Under the pieces are notes generated by a model. That model worked only from the letters and a program-made list of their open reading frames with translations, was not told the origin of the DNA and made no database searches. Source: Limnoglobus sp043780595 (lineage in GTDB: Bacteria > Planctomycetota > Planctomycetia > Gemmatales > Gemmataceae). Taken from it: a DNA stretch of 14,961 nucleotides. Location of the stretch: the NCBI GenBank assembly GCA_043780595.1, contig JAYWCL010000258.1:1-14961 (forward strand), written 5' to 3'. Positions 1-5,484 of this stretch are shown here, in pieces (within the stretch, counting starts at the first letter, position 1; every line of letters begins with the position of its first letter). The position numbers and the translations under genes are program-made.

Positions 1-70
1 TCACCACTTACCTATCGAGCATCGCGCGATACGCTATGTATAAGATACAAAAAGTTCCTGTCACTGTGGG

Positions 71-87
71 GCGGGGGCCTCCCCCGC
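71..87. repeat. GC-rich perfect hairpin upstream of the first attC site
   Basis: The sequence GCGGGGG-CCT-CCCCCGC forms a perfect 7-bp stem with a 3-nt loop. No T-tract follows, so it is not a textbook rho-independent terminator. It sits just left of the first attC-like site and may belong to the end of the preceding gene or cassette, which lies outside the window. The rest of 1-92 shows no gene or recognisable signal. Confidence 0.4.
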
Positions 88-92
88 GCAGC

Positions 93-184
93 GGCTAACC
101 AGGCGCTGCAGCGGACGGCGGGTCATAGGTTTTTTCTGTGGCTCGGTAGGCTCCTCCCGCCGCCGCTGAGCTTGGTCGTTAGGC
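93..184 (+). other. attC-like recombination site 1
   Basis: The outer boxes are GGCTAAC (93-99) and GTTAGGC (178-184); the latter fits the integron consensus GTTRRRY, where exchange occurs between G178 and T179. Inside them are unpaired spacers (100-104 and 172-177). The stem pairs GCT 105-107 with AGC 169-171, CAGCGG 109-114 with CCGCTG 163-168, and CGGCGGG 116-122 with CCCGCCG 156-162. G108 and A115 on the left arm stay unpaired, six nucleotides apart. This is the arrangement of the extrahelical bases that let integrase recognise a folded attC bottom strand. The left box differs from RYYYAAC at one position. Confidence 0.85.
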
Positions 185-547
185 GAAGGAGGAGGTGTTC
201 AATGAGCAAGGGCGGCGTCGAATCACCGGGCGTGGACATCCATGCCACGCCGGCCGGGAGCATGACCCTCCTGGGCCAGCGGTTCCACCCATCCGTGGCG
301 TTGGTGTACGGCGGCATAGGGATGCTCGTGGGAACCGTCATCAGCGATTGGCACTCGGACGCCAAGTCGTGGTTAGGGATACTCAGCATGCTGTTGTTCT
401 GGGGTGGGTTGGTTTGGTGGGTGGTTCTCTGGAGGCGGTCTGGCAAGAGCACGCCCGCCTAACCAAACGCTGCACCTGACCAGGCGGGCATGTAGGCTTT
501 CCCAGGTTCGTAGCTCCCCGCGCCCGCCGGGCAGGTGAGCTTAGTCG
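179..547 (+). mobile_element. Integron-type gene cassette 1
   Basis: This is the segment between the inferred exchange points of attC-like sites 1 and 2. It is 369 bp long and contains one short gene followed by its own attC-like site, the normal layout of a mobile cassette. The gene starts 24 nt after the left boundary and its stop codon lies inside the next attC box, so there is almost no spare DNA. Boundaries are inferred from the G/TT cleavage rule. No integrase gene is visible in the window. Confidence 0.7.
202..462 (+). CDS. Small two-helix membrane protein, cassette-borne
   Basis: This encodes an 86-residue protein of unknown function. The ATG at 202 is preceded by a strong purine-rich ribosome binding site (GGAGGAGG, ending about seven bases upstream), which makes it a better start than the in-frame ATG at 172 inside the attC site. 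Two hydrophobic segments are visible, at about residues 31-48 and 57-77, with a short polar hairpin (SDWHSDAKS) between them and a basic end (WRRSGKS). The first 30 residues are polar. The TAA stop is embedded in the left box GCCTAAC of the next attC-like site, as in many compact integron cassettes. I do not recognise a family. Small membrane proteins are common cassette cargo, but no specific role can be assigned. Confidence 0.7.
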   Translation: MSKGGVESPGVDIHATPAGSMTLLGQRFHPSVALVYGGIGMLVGTVISDWHSDAKSWLGILSMLLFWGGLVWWVVLWRRSGKSTPA

Positions 548-553
548 TTCGGC
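457..553 (+). other. attC-like recombination site 2
   Basis: The outer boxes are GCCTAAC (457-463, a perfect RYYYAAC) and GTTCGGC (547-553, one departure from GTTRRRY). Spacers are 464-468 and 541-546. The stem pairs GCT 469-471 with AGC 538-540, CACCTG 473-478 with CAGGTG 532-537, and 480-489 with 522-531 with one A/G mismatch. G472 and A479 are the unpaired left-arm bases, again six apart. The stem sequence differs from site 1, yet pairing and bulges are kept, which is compensatory evidence for a selected fold. The loop carries CATGTAGGCTTTC, also found in site 3. Confidence 0.88.
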
Positions 554-875
554 GGCGGCGGGCTTTCGCTCTGCGGAGGTGCCACATCTTCTCCATATTG
601 GTCGGCGCAAACCGGCCAATAAGCCGCATATCACCATATTGGCGGCGTGCCTTTTCTCGGACAAACTCTAGAATCGGCGCGTGAAAGGCATACGCTATGC
701 GTCGAAGCCGTGAAACTCCCCGCCCAATGCGCCGGAGAATCCCTGTTCGGCAGTCCGATTCGTGACAGTGCCATGTCACAGGCCCGAAATCGGCGGCTGG
801 CGCTGGCCCGGCTGCGATGCGTTGGGCCGAGGGCAATCTCTGACCGACAGCACTTTTCCACAGGTGAACTTGACG
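554..875. other. Non-coding leader before the SPFH gene
   Basis: No convincing gene lies in this 322-bp stretch. CCATATTGG occurs twice (593-601 and 634-642), each copy followed by a CGGCG motif. Between them is an imperfect inverted repeat, TTGGTCGG and CCGGCCAA, around a CGCAAA loop. These could be promoter or operator elements for the two genes downstream, but I cannot identify a clear -35/-10 pair. An in-frame ATG at 762 would extend the SPFH protein by 38 residues, but those residues do not resemble the family N-terminus. Confidence 0.4.
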
Positions 876-1844
876 ATGAATGACTCCACACTCTACAACG
901 CGGCGGTCCCGCTGGGGATCGCTGCGATCGCCGTGATCGTCGCGCTGATGCTCACGTTCTTCACGGTGGAGCAACGCACGGTTGCCATCGTCCAGCGGCT
1001 CGGAAAATTCGTTCGGGAAGCCGGGCCGGGCCTCAACCTCAAGATTCCCTTCATCGACAGGGTGGCGGGACGCGTCAACCTTCGGGTCCAGCAACTGGAC
1101 GTCAAAATCGAGACCAAGACGGAGGACAACGTGTTCGTCCACATGGTCGTCGCCGTACAGTTCTACGTCCTGCCGGAGAAGGTCTACGACGCGTTCTACA
1201 AGCTCGACGACGCGCGCAGGCAGATCACCTCGTACGTCTTCGACGTGGTGCGGGCCCAGGTGCCCAAGATCAAGCTCGACGACGTTTTCGAGAAGAAAGA
1301 CGACATCGCCGACATCGTCAAAGCCCAACTCTCCCAGGTCATGGAAGGCTTCGGGTACGGAATTCTCAAGGCGCTCGTCACCGACATCGACCCGGATGCG
1401 AAGGTGAAGGAGTCGATGAACGAGATCAACGCCGCGCAGCGGATGCGGGTGGCGGCGACCGAGAAGGGCGAAGCGGATCGAATCCTCAAGGTCAAGGCGG
1501 CCGAAGGCGATGCCCAGAGCAAGGCCTTGCAGGGCAAGGGCATCGCCGAGCAGCGGAAGGCCATCGTCGAGGGGCTGCGGGATTCGGTGGACGAGTTCCG
1601 CAAGTCGGTGCCGGGCACGACGGCGAAAGACGTGATGAACCTCGTCCTGATGACCCAGTACTTCGACACGCTGAAGGACATCGGGGCCTCGTCGCGGTCG
1701 AACACGATCCTGATCCCGCACTCGCCTGGCAACCTCGCCAGCCTGACCGAACAGCTGCGCAACGCCATGATCGAGGCCAACCAGACCAACGAGGCGTCCC
1801 GCGACGTGCCGGAGTTCCGCGGCGGCGACGGCGCGCCTAAATAA
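876..1844 (+). CDS. SPFH/Band 7 (HIR-like) membrane protein
   Basis: This 322-residue protein has the SPFH/prohibitin layout: an N-terminal membrane segment (about 9-29), then an SPFH core from about residue 30. The core includes VEQRTVAIVQRLGKFV and the stretch PGLNLKIPFID, followed by VQQLDVKIETKTEDNVFV, the pattern seen in hypersensitive-induced-reaction (HIR) type members. An Ala/Glu/Lys-rich helical region (about 175-235) should form the coiled coil used to oligomerise. The C-terminal tail ends in polar residues. The start at 876 puts the membrane helix near the N-terminus and has AGGTGA eight bases upstream. Such proteins scaffold membrane microdomains and often work with membrane proteases, which fits the site-2 protease gene 61 nt downstream. 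It could also be called a generic stomatin-like protein. Confidence 0.88.
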   Translation: MNDSTLYNAAVPLGIAAIAVIVALMLTFFTVEQRTVAIVQRLGKFVREAGPGLNLKIPFIDRVAGRVNLRVQQLDVKIETKTEDNVFVHMVVAVQFYVLPEKVYDAFYKLDDARRQITSYVFDVVRAQVPKIKLDDVFEKKDDIADIVKAQLSQVMEGFGYGILKALVTDIDPDAKVKESMNEINAAQRMRVAATEKGEADRILKVKAAEGDAQSKALQGKGIAEQRKAIVEGLRDSVDEFRKSVPGTTAKDVMNLVLMTQYFDTLKDIGASSRSNTILIPHSPGNLASLTEQLRNAMIEANQTNEASRDVPEFRGGDGAPK

Positions 1845-1905
1845 TGAGTGGGGTTCCTCGCCCCCATCCGGGTGCGGCCGAACCGAGGTAACCGAGGGCA
1901 ACGGC

Positions 1906-3090
1906 ATGCGATGGTCTTGGAAACTGGGTGAGATCCGCGGCATCGGCGTCTATATGCACGCCACCTTCCTGATCCTGATCGCGTTCGTCGTATACAGCCA
2001 TTGGTCGGCCGGCCACAGTTTGGAAAGAACGCTGGAAGGGGTGGGCTTCGTCCTCGCCCTGTTCGGCTGCGTGGTGCTGCACGAGTTCGGGCACGCGCTG
2101 ATGGCGGCCCGCTACGGCATCAAGACGCGCGACATCACCCTCTTGCCAATCGGCGGGGTGGCACGCCTGGAGCGCATGCCCGAAGACCCGTTGCAGGAAC
2201 TGTGGGTGGCCCTGGCCGGACCGGCCGTCAACGTGGTCATCGCGGCGGTCCTCTTCGCCTGGCTCCAATTTACGGCCGCATTCGCGCCGCTCGAAGAGCT
2301 CACCGTGACGAGCGGCCCGTTCTTGGAAAGACTGCTGGTGGTCAACGTGAGCTTGGTGGTGTTCAACATGCTCCCCGCTTTTCCCATGGACGGCGGGCGA
2401 GTCCTGCGGGCACTCTTGGCGATGCGGCTCGAATACGTCCGCGCCACGCAGATCGCCGCGACCATCGGTCAAGCGATGGCCCTGGTCTTCGCCCTCTTGG
2501 GTTTTTTCTTCAATCCGTTCCTGCTGTTCATCGCCTTCTTCGTGTGGATCGGTGCGGCGCAGGAAGCGGGCATGGCGACCATGAAGGCCGCGCTGGGAGG
2601 CATCCCCGTGAGACAGGCCATGATGACCGAGTTTCTCACGCTCCGGCCGGGCGATTCCCTGCAATGGGCCATCGAACTGATCCTGGCGACCCCGCAACAA
2701 GATTTCCCGGTGGTGGAAGATTCGCGCGTCCTGGGCATTCTTCCCAGCCGCGAACTGATGGTCGCGCTGCAACAACGCGGGCCGGACACCCTGGTGAGAG
2801 AGGTCATGCGCAAGGATTTTCTCGCGTTGGAAGCGAACGAAATGTTGGACGCCGCCCTCGCTCGCCTGCTCGCGGCGGAATGCTGCACGACCGCCACCGT
2901 GATGCACCGCGACGCGCTGGTCGGTCTCCTGACCGCGGAGAATGTCAACGAATTCATGCTGATCGTGGCGGCGCTGGGGGCGCGCCCCGCCGGAAGGGTG
3001 CGCTCTCGGGAAGGCGCGTCGCAGATGCTCCGGGTCCAGTCGCGGAGGCAAGCCGCCCCAGACGCTGCAGCAGACCGGGGCCGCATGTAG
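1906..3090 (+). CDS. Site-2 protease family metalloprotease with CBS-like domains
   Basis: This encodes a 394-residue M50-family intramembrane zinc protease. HEFGH at residues 59-63 supplies the zinc-binding His pair and catalytic Glu. NMLPAFPMDGGR at 154-165 provides the third ligand (Asp162) in the family NxxPxxPxDGG motif. Hydrophobic segments flank both motifs. Residues about 235-355 resemble a CBS pair (VRQAMMTEFLTLRPGD, then VREVMRKDFLALEANE), the layout of S2P group 3 enzymes such as mycobacterial Rip3-like proteins. The gene follows the SPFH gene and is probably co-transcribed. The ribosome binding site is weak (GAGGG). The last 11 codons, from 3055, lie inside attC-like site 3: the reading frame runs through the position where site 2 has TAA and stops at TAG 3088-3090, so the extreme C-terminus is encoded by recombination-site sequence. 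Confidence 0.9.
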   Translation: MRWSWKLGEIRGIGVYMHATFLILIAFVVYSHWSAGHSLERTLEGVGFVLALFGCVVLHEFGHALMAARYGIKTRDITLLPIGGVARLERMPEDPLQELWVALAGPAVNVVIAAVLFAWLQFTAAFAPLEELTVTSGPFLERLLVVNVSLVVFNMLPAFPMDGGRVLRALLAMRLEYVRATQIAATIGQAMALVFALLGFFFNPFLLFIAFFVWIGAAQEAGMATMKAALGGIPVRQAMMTEFLTLRPGDSLQWAIELILATPQQDFPVVEDSRVLGILPSRELMVALQQRGPDTLVREVMRKDFLALEANEMLDAALARLLAAECCTTATVMHRDALVGLLTAENVNEFMLIVAALGARPAGRVRSREGASQMLRVQSRRQAAPDAAADRGRM

Positions 3091-3148
3091 GCTTTCTGGG
3101 ATTCACAGTCCCCTTAGCGGCCCCGGCTGCTGAGCTGGGTCGTTCGGC
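3052..3148 (+). other. attC-like recombination site 3 with decayed left box
   Basis: The right box is GTTCGGC (3142-3148), identical to site 2. The stem pairs GCT 3064-3066 with AGC 3133-3135, CAGCAG 3068-3073 with CTGCTG 3127-3132, and a perfect 10-bp run 3075-3084 with 3117-3126. G3067 and A3074 are the unpaired left-arm bases at the same six-base spacing. At the expected distance the left box reads GCCGCCC (3052-3058) instead of GCCTAAC, so the AAC core is lost. The site overlaps the 3' end of the protease gene. The loop shares CATGTAGGCTTTC with site 2. Confidence 0.85.
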
Positions 3149-3168
3149 GGCGGAGGCGGAGGTGCGGG

Positions 3169-3348
3169 GTGCTGGAACTGGTCTTCGAGGTGCTGATCTA
3201 CACCGTCCCCCAGGCGACCGGCCGGGCCGTCGTGTACGCCCTCACGCTCGGTCGGGTGCGATGCGAGGACGGGACCGCGGAGGTCATCGGCGTCGTGTTC
3301 TGGCTGCTCGTCTTCCTCGTGGTGGCGTTCCTCTTGGTCCGCGGCTGA
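3169..3348 (+). CDS. Very small two-helix membrane protein
   Basis: A 59-residue open frame starts at GTG 3169 and stops at TGA 3346-3348. Two purine-rich motifs (GGAGG at 3152-3156 and 3158-3162) lie just upstream, the nearer six bases from the GTG. It begins 21 nt after attC-like site 3, mirroring cassette 1, where the gene starts 17 nt after its site. The product has a hydrophobic N-terminal stretch (about 1-28) and a strong C-terminal helix (about 39-57, VIGVVFWLLVFLVVAFLLV), joined by a charged link (GRVRCEDGTAE). The composition is far from random and typical of a real membrane peptide. No family is recognised. A longer frame that overlaps it lacks sensible protein character. Confidence 0.6.
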   Translation: MLELVFEVLIYTVPQATGRAVVYALTLGRVRCEDGTAEVIGVVFWLLVFLVVAFLLVRG

Positions 3349-3818
3349 GCCAGAGGCCGCCCCAGGAACGTTAGGTGAGCCTAAGTAGTTTCTCCGGCTG
3401 GATTTGCGTCGCGATTCTTGGCTCGGTACGTAGCCTCTCCGCGAGCCGTCAGTGAAGCCGCTTTTTCGCTCGCGATGTCAAAGATCACACCGACGGGGCC
3501 TCCCCTCACGGCGAGGAACTTTCCACGACAACGACCGACGCTTCCTCTTCTGCCGGCTCCGCTAGTGGTTACGCGCGAAGCATCAACGGAGGGCGGGCTT
3601 CCATGGCTCTCCCGATCTGAGCCACGGCTCAGTGAATCGGTTGACTCTACTAACATGATCGGATTGTTAGCCCGACGCGCAAGCGAGGAATACCCGATTG
3701 ATTCGCGATGCCGTTATAGAATAAAGAAAGCGCACACTATCCGAAGCGAAGGCCTGCTGCTACCAGAATCAGACAAGAATTGACACGGTGTGCCGTTTAT
3801 CCCTGGGAGTTTGTCGTA
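3349..3818. other. Gene-poor stretch with palindromes and a possible attC remnant
   Basis: No confident gene is seen here. GTTAGGT (3370-3376) fits the attC right-box consensus, but the stem expected before it is absent. TTAGG and CCTAA (3371-3384) form a small inverted repeat. CTGAGCC and GGCTCAG (3617-3632) form a 7-bp palindrome. Open frames on both strands between 3381 and 3783 lack a ribosome binding site and known motifs. The minus one could encode 91 residues (3381-3656); the plus one runs into a repeat. The zinc-finger gene promoter is probably in the A/T-richer part near 3710-3785. Confidence 0.4.
3657..3696. repeat. Half copy of the palindromic repeat found at 9842-9916
   Basis: Positions 3657-3690 match, without a visible difference, the loop plus right arm of the large inverted repeat at 9842-9916, starting GATCGGATTGTTAGCCCG. 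Positions 3691-3696 resemble the outer end of that element's left arm when reversed. Only one arm is present, so it cannot fold alone. Translation of this strand gives the artefactual peptide LARRASEEYP. It looks like a single-arm REP-type element or a remnant of a full copy. Confidence 0.75.
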
Positions 3819-5471
3819 ATGGCCGTTCACGATTTTCGCTGCCCGAATTGCAACGGCAGCTTTCGCCTGTCCGACATGCAACTCGGAAAGCGGCTCCGTT
3901 GCGGGAAGTGCAACGTGATCTTTACCGCGCCCAACGCCGGAGAACTCGAGCCACTCGTCACCATCGAGCCGCTTGCGCCGCCGATTGTGGCGAAGCCACT
4001 GACGACGCATTCCGAGGAACCGGCACAGTACCTCACGATCGAAGACGAGCCGAGTGCGATAGCCGAGACGCCGAAGGAAGATGTGCCGCCGATCCCTGCT
4101 GTTGTGGAAACGCCGCAAGCCGAAGAGGATATCCCGCTCCGACGGCGACGGCGGAATACTGCTAGCATCGAACCAAAACGCAAAGTCCGTCGTGCCCGCG
4201 ACGATGATGACGACGATGACGAGAGAGAAGCGCGCCCGAAGGCGAAAGTCGGCATGGCCGCATTAGTCCTCGGTGGGATCGCGGTGGCGTTCATCGTTGG
4301 AATCAGCGTGATCGGCTACGTGATCTACGCGGGGTTTCAGCAAGCTACCCCTGCAAACCCCGTTGCCTTCGCGCCGTTCCCGCCAGCTCAGGTCGCGATC
4401 GCGATTCCAAATATGGATCCGTTCAATCCCGCTGCAATGCTGGATCCCTTCAACCCGGTGATGCCGCGGGAGAAGCCGTTCGTTTTCGTGCCAGTGAAGG
4501 TAGCCGCGATTCGGCCTGTGCAGCTCGCGGACGATGCAGGGGAAATCCAGCTCACTAGTCCCGCAAAAGAAGTCGTCGCCGGTGGCGGCGGTCGATTCTT
4601 AATCTTCCTGCAGCCGGGCGATCTCCAACTGGCGATCTTCGACGCACAGGAAGCGAAGATCGTCAAACAGTTCCCGCTCGCAAACGCGAATGCACTGGTC
4701 GCCGCGAACGCGACCCACGCCGTCGTGGTTTATCCCGACGCGAAGCGGATGGAACGATACGACCTGATGGCTCTGAAAAAGGAACACGATGGCCCGTTCG
4801 TCACGGCGAGCACCGTGAACTCGATCGCGATGGGTTCGGCATCCGCCGGGCCATTGTTGGTGGTATTGGATAATCCGACGAAGGACTCCATTCAATTTTA
4901 CGACCCCATGACGGCCGAGCGATACGCCATCGCCACAAACGAGATAACGGGAATTCCGTTTCGAACACGCGGCAGGTCCGCCGCGAATGGGCGAATGTTC
5001 GTCTTTTCTCGATTGGGTTTTGGAGGTGCGATCATTTCCATTGCGGGGACGCAAGCCACAGTTACCAACATCAAACGCGATCTCTACCCCGCACCCGACG
5101 CCCGCCAACTTTATGGATACGAGGGCGCGGTGACTTTCCCCGGCAACCGCGTCGAAGGTAAGCGAGAATTACTTCCACGAGAAAAGTGGTGGCCCGCATT
5201 GCACGGTCCCCTCGCCTTTCGCGCAACGTTCAGCCGCGTTCCCGGAAACGTCTTCGATTCCTTATCGCAACTGACGATCCACATCGTCGGCCAAGATTTG
5301 CCACTTCTAACGATACCGAAGTTACCGCTCGAATCGGGCCTGTATACTGCGAAACCGATGCGACTGGATTATGCCGATCATCTGTTCCTGATTCCCGATG
5401 CGAAACTGTTCGTCGCTCTCGATGAAAAACGCACGACGCTGTACCTGCGGCGGTTCGATACGGAAAAGTAA
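3819..5471 (+). CDS. MJ0042-type zinc-finger, single-pass membrane protein
   Basis: The 550-residue product opens with a small zinc ribbon: Cys8-x2-Cys11 and Cys28-x2-Cys31, in the pattern FRCPNC...RLRCGKCNVIF typical of MJ0042 finger domains. A Pro/Glu-rich linker follows, then basic (RRRRRN) and acidic (a run of seven Asp, about 128-134) blocks. One transmembrane helix lies at about 145-172. The remaining 375 or so residues, probably outside the cytoplasm, hold a Pro-rich stretch with repeated DPFNP and then beta-rich sequence that resembles a propeller fold, without a motif I can name. The ATG at 3819 puts the finger at the N-terminus and has GGGAG upstream; an earlier in-frame start at 3780 adds 13 unlikely residues. 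The sulfatase gene begins 13 nt after its stop, so the two are probably one operon. Function unknown. Confidence 0.75.
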   Translation: MAVHDFRCPNCNGSFRLSDMQLGKRLRCGKCNVIFTAPNAGELEPLVTIEPLAPPIVAKPLTTHSEEPAQYLTIEDEPSAIAETPKEDVPPIPAVVETPQAEEDIPLRRRRRNTASIEPKRKVRRARDDDDDDDEREARPKAKVGMAALVLGGIAVAFIVGISVIGYVIYAGFQQATPANPVAFAPFPPAQVAIAIPNMDPFNPAAMLDPFNPVMPREKPFVFVPVKVAAIRPVQLADDAGEIQLTSPAKEVVAGGGGRFLIFLQPGDLQLAIFDAQEAKIVKQFPLANANALVAANATHAVVVYPDAKRMERYDLMALKKEHDGPFVTASTVNSIAMGSASAGPLLVVLDNPTKDSIQFYDPMTAERYAIATNEITGIPFRTRGRSAANGRMFVFSRLGFGGAIISIAGTQATVTNIKRDLYPAPDARQLYGYEGAVTFPGNRVEGKRELLPREKWWPALHGPLAFRATFSRVPGNVFDSLSQLTIHIVGQDLPLLTIPKLPLESGLYTAKPMRLDYADHLFLIPDAKLFVALDEKRTTLYLRRFDTEK

Positions 5472-5484
5472 CCGAAGGATCATC

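Larger units (their letters stand above)
548..3142 (+). mobile_element. Large two-gene segment bounded by attC-like sites 2 and 3
   Basis: The segment runs from the exchange point of site 2 to that of site 3, about 2.6 kb, much longer than a typical one-gene cassette. It holds an SPFH-domain gene and a site-2 protease gene in the same direction, plus a 322-bp leader. It may be one large cassette with its own promoter, or two cassettes whose middle attC site was lost. No attC-like fold was seen in the 61-nt gap between the two genes. Confidence 0.5.

Noticed and set aside
459..1943. Long minus-strand open frame opposite the SPFH gene
   Set aside because: It is His/Arg/Asp-rich shadow translation antisense to a well-supported gene, with no motif, and it crosses an attC-like site.
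1837..3051. Minus-strand open frame of about 400 codons opposite the protease gene
   Set aside because: The plus strand carries the HEFGH and PMDGGR motifs; the antisense frame is a GC-driven shadow with repetitive His, Gln and Arg.
2001..3374. Plus-strand alternative frame across the protease and 59-residue genes
   Set aside because: Its Arg/Gly-rich composition is typical of an out-of-frame reading of GC-rich DNA, and it conflicts with two better frames.
3418..3783. 121-codon open frame containing LARRASEEYP
   Set aside because: It has no ribosome site and part of it is translated palindromic repeat.
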